From ATX-6F1 sp943369485 (GTDB lineage Bacteria; Cyanobacteriota; Cyanobacteriia; PCC-6307; Cyanobiaceae), in the NCBI GenBank assembly GCA_943369485.1, contig CALRNH020000006.1, positions 124,001 to 188,000 on the forward strand: a stretch of DNA of 64,000 nucleotides, read 5' to 3'. The notes under the pieces are model-generated. The model was not told where the DNA came from. It was given only the letters and a program-made list of their open reading frames with translations, and did not search any database. Within the stretch, counting starts at the first letter, position 1, and every line of letters starts with the position of its first letter. Below, piece after piece: positions 16,032 to 23,837 of this stretch. The position numbers and the translations under genes are program-made.

Positions 16032-16496
16032 ATGCAGCCGATCGAAGCCACGGCCAAGGAGGCGATGATCAAGGCGCTTAATCACATCCTTGAGCTTGAG
16101 CTGGCTGGGGTGGTGAAATACACCCACTACGCACTGATGGTGTACGGCTACAACCGCATTCCAATCGTGGCCTGGCTCAAGAGTAACGCTGAGGAGGGGC
16201 TGGTTCATGCCCACAAAGCCGGTGAGATGGTGACGCTGCTGGGAGGGCATCCATCCCTTCAGATCGGTTCACTTCTGGAGACCCAGAAGCACGACATCGG
16301 CGACATCCTGAGAGAGAGTCTGGAGCACGAAAAAGAGGCGCTCAAGGCTTATTACGAGCTTCTAGCCCTTGCCGAGGCACATTCTGTGCTGATGGAGGAG
16401 TACGCAAGGGAGATGATCGTGCTGGAGGAACTGCATCTCGATGAAGTGGACAAGATGTTACGCCGACCGGGCGATCTTGAGTCCTATCACGGCTGA
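16032..16496 (+). CDS. Ferritin-like diiron protein (bacterioferritin family)
   Basis: A 154-residue four-helix protein, expected to oxidise and store iron or protect against peroxide. Helix motifs include LELELAGVVKYTHYAL, NAEEGLVHAHKAGEMVTLLGGHP, RESLEHEKEALKAYYELL and YAREMIVLEELHLDEVDKM, which supply the Glu and His ligands of a diiron centre. The usual haem-binding Met of E. coli Bfr is not evident. The start is the ATG at 16032 with GGGGA nine bases upstream; an upstream in-frame ATG at 15981 has none. Confidence 0.86.
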   Translation: MQPIEATAKEAMIKALNHILELELAGVVKYTHYALMVYGYNRIPIVAWLKSNAEEGLVHAHKAGEMVTLLGGHPSLQIGSLLETQKHDIGDILRESLEHEKEALKAYYELLALAEAHSVLMEEYAREMIVLEELHLDEVDKMLRRPGDLESYHG

Positions 16497-16588
16497 TCGC
16501 ACACCTTTGGCCTCAACGCATTCAGGTGAGTCTGTCCGAGAACTGATTGATCACGATGGTCGCATCGGCGGACCTCCAACCCATGGAA

Positions 16589-16612
16589 AGGGCGCCCCGT
16601 GTCGGGCGCCCT
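16589..16612. terminator. Strong hairpin after the ferritin-like gene
   Basis: AGGGCGCCC and GGGCGCCCT form a perfect 9-bp stem with a 6-base loop, 92 bases after the ferritin-like stop. Neither side has a long T run; the minus-strand reading is followed by TTTCC. It is probably a termination or RNA-stabilising structure whose direction is not certain. Confidence 0.5.
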
Positions 16613-16765
16613 CGGGCCGGTTGCAGGGAACTGGTTAGAACCGCCCTGGCCGAGACCTCTGATTCATTGATAGATCCGTTCCGCTTCTGTGTCAGTATGG
16701 AAAACCGCTCTGACTGCCAGCACAATCGCCACTTTGGCCCAGAGGATTTCCAGCTTCCTTAGAGC

Positions 16766-17110
16766 TTGCTGGCCCACGGTTTGAGGCCTCTTCAGGCGGT
16801 GCTCTTTGCCTATCCCATCGCCTCGATTCACCCCACGTGGATAGGCCTGCCGAACTGGATCGCTTTCCTGCGCTTCTTCCAGCGGCGTGTGCATCGCCTC
16901 GCCCCTGTGCATTCAGTCTGGAGCAGATCGAGAACAGGGTGCTGCGCCAGATCAGCGGTGATCCCCTCCTTCACTTCGCGATCGTCCGCGCCTCGGTGGG
17001 TTGTTCGCAGCTGCGCCACGAGGCCTACACGTCGGAGCGGGTGGATGAGCCATTGGAAGACGACCTGAGCCGCTTCATCAATCTCATCGCCAAGGTGCGA
17101 TTCGAGCCAG
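16766..17110 (+). pseudogene. DUF547 protein remnant: frameshifted and truncated
   Basis: DUF547 proteins are of unknown function. One frame (to about 16910) reads LQAVLFAYPIASI and FLRFFQRRVHR, resembling the middle of the family. A second frame then reads SLEQIENRVLRQISGDPLLH, FAIVRASVGCSQLRHEAYTS and LEDDLSRFINLIAKVRF, its conserved core with the usual Cys-x-x-Leu-Arg-x-Glu-Ala-Tyr. The two frames join only if a frameshift near 16900-16915 is assumed. The family's N-terminal third and its C-terminus are absent. The homology ends about where the rhodanese fragment begins. Confidence 0.6.
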
Positions 17111-17425
17111 ATGGGGGTCAGTCAGCCGGAGCTGGTTCACCACGGCCGTGCTGCGCAACCCGACCGAACAGCACACCACGATCGGCTGCTCCTTGCAGGC
17201 TTGGTCCTGCGGACCAGGGATCGCCGTCTCCCCCACCTGCGCGAGACGCACCACGCCGGGGCGGCCGCTCAGCTTGAATTCGGCAGCCGTGCGGGCGTCA
17301 AGGATCAACCAGTCGCCAGGTCGCTGAAGCTCCAGTGTTCGTTGGAAGGAATCAGAGGGAATGCAGGGAGCCCGATAGCGCAGCCGGATCGACTGTTTGA
17401 GACAAAACCACATAAAGTCGTTCAT
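17084..17425 (-). CDS. Rhodanese-domain protein, 3'-truncated
   Basis: Rhodaneses move sulfane sulfur through an active-site cysteine. The 113-residue protein has LILDARTAAEFKLSGRPGVV and the catalytic loop VVCCSVGLRSTAV, so the loop Cys is present. Normal single-domain members continue about 25-30 residues with a strand-helix ending near GGIFxW; here homology ends after VVNQLR and the frame closes in sequence shared with the DUF547 fragment. It was probably cut by a rearrangement. A second in-frame ATG at codon 5 is possible. The 27-residue peptide gene lies just upstream. Confidence 0.65.
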   Translation of the reverse strand: MNDFMWFCLKQSIRLRYRAPCIPSDSFQRTLELQRPGDWLILDARTAAEFKLSGRPGVVRLAQVGETAIPGPQDQACKEQPIVVCCSVGLRSTAVVNQLRLTDPHLARIAPWR

Positions 17426-17461
17426 TGCCCAATGGTTCGGGCACCTGGCACCAGACGATTC

Positions 17462-17545
17462 CTACGAACCGGAGCTGAACAGAAATTGCAGTACCGCGAA
17501 TCCCAGCAGACAGGTGGCGGCAAGCAACGGGATGGTGTGCAGCAC
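17462..17545 (-). CDS. 27-residue single-span membrane peptide
   Basis: GTG start at 17545 with GGGAGG eight bases upstream, one of the best ribosome sites in this region. The product is one hydrophobic helix (LHTIPLLAATCLLGFAVLQF) ending LFSSGS. It is followed after 36 bases by the rhodanese gene on the same strand. Size and layout recall the tiny thylakoid subunits of cyanobacteria, but I cannot assign it to any of them. Confidence 0.5.
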   Translation of the reverse strand: MLHTIPLLAATCLLGFAVLQFLFSSGS

Positions 17546-17570
17546 GATGGGGACCTCCCGGCTGTTCGTT

Positions 17571-18173
17571 CTACTGACAATGCTTGCCCATCCGTGACGG
17601 TGGAAGGCCGGATGTGGAGAACAACAAACACACTTTTAGATGAAGTTGTGTTGCCGATTGTGTTGTGGCCGACCCTCCCGTGAACTCAAGACACGAAGCT
17701 CCGGTAAAGCCAGCCACGGAGCCACCCACCACCGGCACCGGCTCAAAGGTGGGGCCAACGACATCAAAGTCGTCACGATGCTCCTCGATCTTTCCCTCGG
17801 CACCGAGGCGCAGGCGAGTGGTTCCGGAATTGACGAACTCGATCCTCTTGATCTTCAGCCCCATCGTCCACTCCACGAAGGCCGTCTCGCCGCTGAGCGC
17901 CACGGCGCCGGGCTCGAGGAAACCATCCTCAAAGCGGCGCATCAGGCCCTCCTGGGCAACGATGTAGGCCTCAGTGCCTGGCTTCTCCTGGGTCGGGTCC
18001 TGGACATGCGCCTTGTCGTCGTAGACGGCCCACCACTGCTCCGCGCTCGGCGCCGGAGCGCCGGAATGCGCGTCAACTGGGCCGCGTTGATCCACGGCCA
18101 GTGTTTCTCTCGCCAGCGTTATCGTTCCTTCTGCTCCGGCGAACTCGGGGACGCAGGCCTTGAGGCCATGCAC
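17571..18173 (-). CDS. NTF2/SnoaL-like protein, both ends uncertain
   Basis: The core at residues 45-155 reads EQWWAVYDDKAHVQDPTQEK, then IVAQEGLMRRFEDGFLEPG and LGAEGKIEEHRDDFDVVGP, the cone-shaped SnoaL/NTF2 fold found in small cyclases, isomerases and many proteins of unknown role. The N-terminal 40 residues and the last 45 (Ser/Thr-rich, ending SRMGKHCQ) do not fit the fold. A neighbouring frame just upstream encodes a lipoprotein-like signal sequence, so the native gene may have begun there and suffered a frameshift. The substrate is unknown. Confidence 0.55.
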   Translation of the reverse strand: MHGLKACVPEFAGAEGTITLARETLAVDQRGPVDAHSGAPAPSAEQWWAVYDDKAHVQDPTQEKPGTEAYIVAQEGLMRRFEDGFLEPGAVALSGETAFVEWTMGLKIKRIEFVNSGTTRLRLGAEGKIEEHRDDFDVVGPTFEPVPVVGGSVAGFTGASCLEFTGGSATTQSATQLHLKVCLLFSTSGLPPSRMGKHCQ

Positions 18174-18611
18174 CAGCGGCTGAACGCCGATGGCCCCTGG
18201 CAGCAGGCCGCCAGCAGCGTGAAGAAGATGCTCAAAACCGCTAGGTGGCCGATCCGCAAGACAGGGCTTGTTACGCCACGGGCCGTCCTCGCCAGCACGG
18301 GCAAATCGCCGATCGGCGAGCCGATGGCCGGCCGCTCACGGGTGATGTTGGCCAGGGACAGGGCACGGGGGTTGATCCGGCCTTGGAACGAAGCAGCGAG
18401 CATCGGTCCGGAGCAGATCTCAGCTGGTTACGCCGCCGCCTGGGAGAGCTCGCTGAAGATCCCAGGTCTCCAGATCCAGCTGCGCCCCAAGGGAACGGTG
18501 ATCGGAGGGGGCTGGCCCCCTTGACATCGCTTCACGGGGGCCATGGCATTGAATCAATCAGGGCCCGCCACAAACTCTCTGGTGCCCCCAGGCGCCGGAC
18601 TGGCAGCTTGT
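18174..18611. other. Stretch upstream of the NTF2-like gene with a lipoprotein-signal-like frame
   Basis: No intact gene. On the minus strand from a TTG at 18259, a frame reads RIGHLAVLSIFFTLLAAC, a hydrophobic signal ending in a lipobox (LAAC). It stops at 18119 inside the NTF2-like gene, in a different frame. Several plus-strand frames cross the region but carry no motif or ribosome site. Confidence 0.4.
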
Positions 18612-18908
18612 TCAGACGATTCCCAATAGGCTGCCGGTGAAAGTCTCACCGCCTCGGGCGTAGTCGGTGATCATCAGAGCGATGAAGCCCAGCATGGCCA
18701 GGCGGCCGTTGAGCTTTTCGGCCCGTTCATGGAGGCCCCAGCCGCTCTCGGCACTCACCAATTCCATGGGTGGTTCGGTGGCGAAGGCATTCAGCCGACC
18801 AACATCTTCGGTGGTGACGGCGCCGCCGCGGATGGAGGCGCGATCAAGGGCAGTGGGAGTCTTCGAGGTGTCTTCGTCCGCGGAGTGATGATTCAGCTGA
18901 TCAATCAA
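18612..18908 (-). CDS. hli: High-light-inducible protein (long form)
   Basis: A 98-residue Hlip. Residues 1-65 are a soluble N-terminal region including PTALDRASIRGG and FATEPPMELVSAESGWG. The helix follows with ERAEKLNGRLAMLGF, the chlorophyll-binding ExxNxRxAM signature, and IALMITDYARGG. It is a close paralogue of the hli at 19803-20072. The start is a TTG at 18908 preceded by AGGG very close; a different start a few codons in is possible. The role is photoprotection in the thylakoid membrane. Confidence 0.88.
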   Translation of the reverse strand: MIDQLNHHSADEDTSKTPTALDRASIRGGAVTTEDVGRLNAFATEPPMELVSAESGWGLHERAEKLNGRLAMLGFIALMITDYARGGETFTGSLLGIV

Positions 18909-19519
18909 CCCTGACGGTCACAGCTGGATTGAAGTGCCTGTCAGAGGAACGAATCAAGATTCATGTATGGAAAGGTTTGCAGATCCATCAGGGATTCTTC
19001 TGCCGGTACCCATGCTAATCCAATCAGCGATTCTGCGCGGAAGGTGTCGTGAAGAGTTCTGAATGACTTCGCCAAGAACTAAGTTCAGATCGCGCGTGGC
19101 TTGATGACTGGCCTTTTCCACCAACTACCTGCCACCAGCCGCCAGGCTCAGCCCCAGTTGATCACTCCCCAACCATCAGGAATGCGATCGACACGAGCTG
19201 GCTGAAAGCGATAACCATGGCTGGATCGGCGGCCCATCCAGCTCAGCAGATGCTCAGTCGATTGACATTCGACTCAACCTGTTCATGGTGCAGAAGGGTC
19301 GGCCTGAACAGAGAAGCCATTGTTGGATCACGTTGGGCTGCTTGGGACAGGATCAATGGGTTGGATGCGGCCACTGCTCACCAACATTTCAGTCAGCTCA
19401 AGCATCGAGGGGCTGTCATACAACAAGTTGGTTGGAAACATCTCACGGTTTGATTAATCAGGAGATTGATCACTGAACCAAAACCGAATCAAAGCTGAAC
19501 CCGAGCGAAACCCCAGATC
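18909..19519. other. Gene-free stretch between two hli genes
   Basis: About 610 bases, visibly more AT-rich than the surroundings. A 78-codon plus-strand frame at 19217-19453 has no ribosome site and no recognisable motif, so I do not call it. The left edge must contain the promoter of the upstream hli gene, but I see no HLR1 pair there. No tRNA or known small RNA motif was seen. Confidence 0.45.
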
Positions 19520-19557
19520 AAAAAAGCCTTTCAATCACCATGCGGGGATTGAAAGGC
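19520..19557 (-). terminator. Intrinsic terminator of the hli-small protein operon
   Basis: On the minus strand, GCCTTTCAATC and GATTGAAAGGC form a perfect 11-bp stem around a 10-base loop, followed by TTTTTT. It begins 17 bases after the stop of the 72-residue small protein gene and is the clearest terminator in the window. Confidence 0.85.
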
Positions 19558-19574
19558 TCCAGGCAACTGAGTGT

Positions 19575-19793
19575 TCAAGGGCGCTGAATTCCTAGCGCCT
19601 GTGCTCCGTACATTTCACTGAACATGGCTTGGAGCTGCCATGCCCTCAGCAGTGATTTGGCCACCTTGCGGAGGTCTTCAAGTTCGTTGCAGCTGTCGAT
19701 GGCCCTTGAGTGAGCTTCGACGGCGAAGGCTCTGGTGAGCGAAAGGGAATCTTGCATGGCGATGTCTGGTGATTGGTTGGTTGTCAAACTCAC
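19575..19793 (-). CDS. Conserved small protein in an hli operon
   Basis: A 72-residue (GTG at 19793) or 60-residue (ATG at 19757) soluble helical protein: SLTRAFAVEAHSRAIDSCNE, LEDLRKVAKSLLRAWQLQAM, then a short tail with YGAQALG. I recognise the pattern from uncharacterised picocyanobacterial proteins. The GTG lies nine bases after the stop of the upstream hli gene, suggesting coupled translation, and a strong terminator follows, so the two form a two-gene operon. A link to high-light acclimation is inferred from that. Confidence 0.7.
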   Translation of the reverse strand: MSLTTNQSPDIAMQDSLSLTRAFAVEAHSRAIDSCNELEDLRKVAKSLLRAWQLQAMFSEMYGAQALGIQRP

Positions 19794-19802
19794 CCCGAGG
19801 AT

Positions 19803-20072
19803 TCAGCCCAGGCCCAGCAGGCCGCGGGTGAAGGCTTCGCCGCCGAGGGCAAATTCAGTCGCCAGCAGGGCAATGAAGCCGAGCATGGCCATGCGGCCGT
19901 TCAGCTTCTCGGCGCGCTCATGGAAGCCCCAGCCGCTCTCGGCACTCACCACTTCCATGCGGGGTTCGGTGGCGAAGGCGTTCAGGCGACCGCCGTCTTC
20001 GGTGGTGACGGTGGCGCCGCGGATGGAGGCGCGATCAAGGGCGTTGGGGGCGGTGGCGGTGGCTTGGGCCAT
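19803..20072 (-). CDS. hli: High-light-inducible protein (long form)
   Basis: An 89-residue Hlip paralogous to the one at 18612-18908: PNALDRASIRGATVTTEDGG, then FATEPRMEVVSAESGWGFHE and the pigment-binding helix ERAEKLNGRMAMLGFIALL. The ATG at 20072 has AAGGAG seven bases upstream, which decides the start against an upstream in-frame ATG. It is the first gene of an operon with the small protein and ends at the terminator at 19520. The two long hli genes are near-identical in long stretches at DNA level, indicating recent duplication or gene conversion. Confidence 0.93.
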   Translation of the reverse strand: MAQATATAPNALDRASIRGATVTTEDGGRLNAFATEPRMEVVSAESGWGFHERAEKLNGRMAMLGFIALLATEFALGGEAFTRGLLGLG

Positions 20073-20096
20073 GGGGGCTCCTTCTGAGATGAGTGA

Positions 20097-20104
20097 ATTG
20101 TAAC
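20097..20104 (-). promoter_or_regulatory. HLR1 half-site / -10 box upstream of hli
   Basis: GTTACAAT on the minus strand, 24 bases before the hli start, equals one HLR1 repeat, and its TACAAT could be the -10 element. A second half at the 10-base interval is not present (GCAATCTT). A weak TTGCAT lies at a 15-base spacer. Confidence 0.35.
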
Positions 20105-20184
20105 AGAAGATTGCGGAATGCAAATGCATGTGACAACTGCGCCCCAGTCAGGAAGATCGGGCTGGCCTGGGACGGCCGAAGGAT

Positions 20185-21204
20185 TCAGCCGATGGACTGC
20201 TGCTGAGCGAAGCCCTCCTCTGGCGCCAGCCCCAGCTGCTGGGCGCTGAGCTCCCAGAGCTGCCGGGCCAGGTGGTCCGAGCAGGCCTCGGCGCTGGGTT
20301 CGCTGGCTTCGAAGCGCCGCCGACCTGGGCCCAGCACCCGGTTGCTCCAGTACTGGAAACCACTGGGTGCCGGCGCTGATGCGGTCGCCAGGCCGGCCAG
20401 CAGGGCGCCAGCCCTCCGGGGCGTTTCGGTGAGCCGAAGCAGGTCGCGGGCGACCAGGGCGAACAGGGCCTGAGCCACGGGGTTCTGGCTGCGGCTGTAG
20501 CGGAAGAAGCCGCCATCACTGCGCGGGATCACCAGCCCCGGGCTCCAGGCGAGCACCGGCATGGGCGTGCCCTGCTCCCGCAACCGCCGCTCCAGCTCCC
20601 GCGCCATCAGCAGGTTGCAGAGCTTGCTGTCCTTGTAGGCCTTCTCGGCATTGAAGCTGGCGCTGCCATCCAGCATCAGCGCCCCAGGGCCGTGGCGCAG
20701 CCCCGCAAGATCACCCAGGCCCGCCGCTGGGCCCACCTTCCCACCGGCGCTGCTGGGGTCGTGCACTTCCGAGGCCGTGATCACCAGCCGCGGTGCCGTG
20801 CTCCGCAGCAGCAGGGGCAGCAGCCGCTGCAGCAGAGCCTGGTGGGCCAGGTGGTTCACCGCGATCGTGAGTTCAAAGCCCTGGGCTGACCAGCGGGGCT
20901 CGTCCGAGCCGCTGTACTGCAGGCCGGCGTTGAGCACCAGCGAGTCGATCGGCGCGCCTTCCGCCAGCAGCGATGCCATGCAGCGCTCGAGGCTGCCCAG
21001 ATCGGCCAGATCGCAGACGGGGGTCTGGAACTGGCCGCTCAGGCGCCCGCGCAGGCCCGCGGCGGTGGCGTCATCCCGGCAGGGCAGGGTCAGGCGGTGA
21101 CCGGCCTGGAGCAGCAGGGCCGCCGCCTCAAAGCCGATGCCAGAGCTGCCACCGGTGAGCAGGATGTGCCGGGTCGTTCCGGCATCGGGTGCCTCAGCGC
21201 CCAT
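20185..21204 (-). CDS. Short-chain reductase related to light-dependent protochlorophyllide reductase
   Basis: A 339-residue SDR protein. HILLTGGSSGIGFEAA at residues 13-28 is the NAD(P)-binding TGxxxGIG loop, LVLNAGLQ the NAG motif, and AYKDSKLCNLL the catalytic Tyr-x-x-x-Lys in the special POR context with the conserved Cys. The C-terminal YWSNRVLG and SAEACSDHLARQLWELSAQQ also follow POR. It is divergent enough that I cannot say whether it reduces protochlorophyllide or another pigment-like substrate. It lies downstream of the P450 on the same strand. Confidence 0.75.
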   Translation of the reverse strand: MGAEAPDAGTTRHILLTGGSSGIGFEAAALLLQAGHRLTLPCRDDATAAGLRGRLSGQFQTPVCDLADLGSLERCMASLLAEGAPIDSLVLNAGLQYSGSDEPRWSAQGFELTIAVNHLAHQALLQRLLPLLLRSTAPRLVITASEVHDPSSAGGKVGPAAGLGDLAGLRHGPGALMLDGSASFNAEKAYKDSKLCNLLMARELERRLREQGTPMPVLAWSPGLVIPRSDGGFFRYSRSQNPVAQALFALVARDLLRLTETPRRAGALLAGLATASAPAPSGFQYWSNRVLGPGRRRFEASEPSAEACSDHLARQLWELSAQQLGLAPEEGFAQQQSIG

Positions 21205-21268
21205 TCACCGTGCCTCTGGGATCCAACCATTCTGTTGAGCGCTCATTCCGCGCAGATTCGGCCATCGT

Positions 21269-22630
21269 TCACTCCGCCCCAACGCGATCGGGAACCGTGG
21301 CACGGCACCTCGGACGGACCAGAAGGCCAGCCTTCGATGAAGGGCTGGGAATGACGCTGAGGGTCAGGTCCTGATCCGGCTCCAGCGCCAATGTGAGCTG
21401 TTTGAGCAGCCCCACTGAGAGCAGGCGGATCTCCAGCTCGGCCAGCGCCTTGCCCAGGCAGACCCGCTCCCCGCCTCCGAAGGGCAGCAACGTGACGCTG
21501 CTGTCACCGTCCAGGTGACGCTGCGGCCGGAAGACCTCCAGATCCTCGTTCCCGCTTCCATAGCGATGGCTGGCGCTGATGCTCACCTGCACCACCCGAT
21601 CGGCTGGAACCAGCACATCCGCCAGGGCAATCGGCTCCAGGGTCCGGCGGAAGAAGCCCCCCACCGGCGGGGTCAACCGCATCACTTCTTTCACCACCGC
21701 ATCGAGACGTGGGGCCCGGAGGGCGTCGTAGGCGCGCAGGGCCTCTTCCTTCGCTGGAGGCCAGGGCAAGCCGTCAAGCTCCTGCTGCAGCCAGGCCAGC
21801 TCGGCTGGATGTTGCAGCAGGGTCAGCAGCAGGCAACTCAGCGAGGAAGCGGTGGTTTCGTAGCCGGCGAACAGCAGCAGCAGGAGTTGCTCCGCCACGT
21901 CGTCGTCACCCAGAGGAAGGCCGGCTTCGTCAAGGCCACCGGCCAGCAGATCGAGCCCACCGGCGGCGAGGGGCACTCCGGCGGCAGCGGCGCCCTGGGC
22001 CTTCTCGAGCACGGCGCCCAGGCGTCGCAGCAGGCGTTGGCGGGCCTGAAGAGCCCTAGCGTAGGGGCTGCCGGGCAGGGCGAACGGGAGGGAGAACAGG
22101 CCCTGGCACCAGGTTTCGAAATCCACGAACAGGGCCTCGCGATCGACGGGATCCAGCCCCAGGACCGTGCTGGCGATCACGCTGAAGGCGAAGTGCCTCA
22201 GCTTGGGCACCAGGGCCACGGGCGGTTCCTCGCCGAGCAGGTCCTCTGAGAAGCCATCAACCAGCGCCACGATCGCCGGGCTGTACCGCTTCAGGGCAGC
22301 GGAGGCGAACAGCTGGCCCACCACCCGACGACGGGCTTTGTGATCGGCAACGTTGCGGTTGGCCAGCGACAGGGGCCCCAGCAGCGTTCGCACACTGTCC
22401 GGCCACCAGCCAGCGACGGCATCCCCCCGGGCGAACAGGTCGCTGATGGCCCTCTCACCCCGGATGAACACGGTGCGCTGCCCCAGAAGGGTGGTGCCGT
22501 ACACATCTCCGTAGCGCTCGAAGCGGGAGCGGGCGAATTCCGGATCGCGCAGGAAGGAGAGGGTCTCGAGCACTCCAATCACAGCTGGCGTGATCGGCAG
22601 GGGCCGAAGGGTGGTGGGATCGAGGAGCAA
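21269..22630 (-). CDS. Cytochrome P450 (CYP120-like)
   Basis: A 453-residue soluble P450 without membrane anchor. The I-helix oxygen-binding motif is FAGYETTASS near residue 255, the K-helix ExxR is EVMRLTP, and the haem-binding loop is FGGGERVCLGKALAELE near residue 395 with the axial Cys. The overall form fits the bacterial CYP120 group, whose studied cyanobacterial member hydroxylates retinoids; substrate here is unknown. The ATG at 22630 would leave only 11 bases to the longest form of the divergent gene. The POR-like gene lies 65 bases downstream. Confidence 0.88.
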   Translation of the reverse strand: MLLDPTTLRPLPITPAVIGVLETLSFLRDPEFARSRFERYGDVYGTTLLGQRTVFIRGERAISDLFARGDAVAGWWPDSVRTLLGPLSLANRNVADHKARRRVVGQLFASAALKRYSPAIVALVDGFSEDLLGEEPPVALVPKLRHFAFSVIASTVLGLDPVDREALFVDFETWCQGLFSLPFALPGSPYARALQARQRLLRRLGAVLEKAQGAAAAGVPLAAGGLDLLAGGLDEAGLPLGDDDVAEQLLLLLFAGYETTASSLSCLLLTLLQHPAELAWLQQELDGLPWPPAKEEALRAYDALRAPRLDAVVKEVMRLTPPVGGFFRRTLEPIALADVLVPADRVVQVSISASHRYGSGNEDLEVFRPQRHLDGDSSVTLLPFGGGERVCLGKALAELEIRLLSVGLLKQLTLALEPDQDLTLSVIPSPSSKAGLLVRPRCRATVPDRVGAE

Positions 22631-22767
22631 CCAGCGTTCTCATGGCGATGTCCAGGCTGTCGGATCACAGCCGGCGCCGCGTCGCGCTCGATCGAGACGC
22701 TCAGATCACTGGGGTTGCCGATCGCTCCCGCAGACGTCTTCCTCGAGCGCGCCACGATGGTCGCTCC

Positions 22768-23619
22768 ATGGCCGCCCCGACCCCCGTGTCCAGCGCCGAT
22801 CCCACCACCCATCCCGCTGGCGCTGATCCAGTTGGTCCTGATCCGGTCGGTGTTGATCCAGTTGGTGTTGATCCAGCCGGTGCCCAGGCCCGGCCTGTTG
22901 CAGACGCTGCGCTGCTGGCGCGGCTGGCGGAGGTGGACGGGATGGGACGGGGTCGCCGCCGGCTGGTGCTGCTGCTGAGCCAGCTGGGCGATTTCGACAG
23001 CCTCGAGTACGCCCAGGCCCTGGTGGCGGCATGGCCGCAGCTGGAGGCGGCCGGCATCGCCGTGCTGGCGATCGGTCTTGGTGATGAGGCGGGCCGCCAG
23101 CGGTTCTGCGCCTTCACCGGCTTTCCGCCTGAACGACTCCTGGTGGATCCTGACCCCCACCTGCATCGGGCCCTGGGGCTCTACGAAGGCCTGCGGCAGA
23201 TCGGTGGGCCCTGGCCGAGCCTGCTGTTGATGTGCGCTGGCATCGGCTCACCGGGCACCCTGGCCGAGGTGCTGCGGGGCTACACGGGCGATCGCAGCGC
23301 TCCCCAGCGCATCGCCGACGACGAGACGATCCAGGCGGGCCCCCTGCCGCCGATCAAGGGTTCATTCTTCGCCAGGGTCGGCGGCTCTGGCTTTCAGCGC
23401 CCTTTTGAGCTGGCCACGGTGCGGCTGCGCAACATGGGAGAAGTGCTGGGCCACTGGCGCACCTACGTGCCATGCGACGACTTCCTCACCCAGCGGGGCG
23501 GCACCTTCCTGCTGGAGGCCGACGACACGCTTCTGTACAGCCACCGGGACCGCGGCATTCTCGGATTCTCGGAAACCATGGCCAGGCCGCTCAGCTTCCT
23601 CGATCCTTTCCTCAGCTGA
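22768..23619 (+). CDS. Peroxiredoxin-like (AhpC/TSA-fold) protein
   Basis: Thioredoxin-fold protein of the AhpC-TSA-related group. After a Pro/Val/Asp-rich start the fold shows in RRLVLLLSQLGDFDSLEYAQ, VLAIGLGDEAGRQRFCAFTG and FPPERLLVDPDPHLHRALGL. The usual TxxC peroxidatic motif after the first strand is replaced by SQLGDFDS with no cysteine, so classic peroxiredoxin activity is doubtful. I use ATG at 22768 because a longer start at 22642 is only 11 bases from the divergent P450 start and adds an Arg-rich stretch unlike a protein domain. Confidence 0.75.
   Translation: MAAPTPVSSADPTTHPAGADPVGPDPVGVDPVGVDPAGAQARPVADAALLARLAEVDGMGRGRRRLVLLLSQLGDFDSLEYAQALVAAWPQLEAAGIAVLAIGLGDEAGRQRFCAFTGFPPERLLVDPDPHLHRALGLYEGLRQIGGPWPSLLLMCAGIGSPGTLAEVLRGYTGDRSAPQRIADDETIQAGPLPPIKGSFFARVGGSGFQRPFELATVRLRNMGEVLGHWRTYVPCDDFLTQRGGTFLLEADDTLLYSHRDRGILGFSETMARPLSFLDPFLS
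22822..22881 (+). repeat. Four 15-bp coding repeats
   Basis: Four imperfect in-frame 15-base units, based on GTTGATCCAGTTGGT, encode ADPVG, PDPVG, VDPVG and VDPAG near the N-terminus of the peroxiredoxin-like protein. Such units expand or contract by slippage, and the encoded segment is probably a flexible linker. Confidence 0.75.
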
Positions 23620-23837
23620 CGCCAGGCCGGCCCCATCACCGGATCGCTCAAAGGCTCCGACGAGATGGGTGGCTGAGCAGGCGGACAGCTGAGCCGGCGG
23701 ACTGACGTCTCTGCTCTGATCGTTCTGATGGTTTGGCTGAACGTTGGTTCCCTGGGTGCTGAGAGCAGTGGGCGTCGGAAGCAGTGGGCGTCGGAAGCGG
23801 TGGGCTCTGACCGGCCTGGGCGCCGCTGATTCAATCC
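23620..23837. other. Intergenic stretch without a supported gene
   Basis: It contains short G-rich imperfect repeats (GTGGGCGTCGGAAGCA appearing twice near 23768-23798) and no open frame with a ribosome site or motif. The terminator-like hairpin at 23838 closes it. Confidence 0.45.

Noticed and set aside
19217..19453. A 78-codon plus-strand frame between the hli genes
   Set aside because: No ribosome site, mixed composition and no motif; it could not be supported as a gene.
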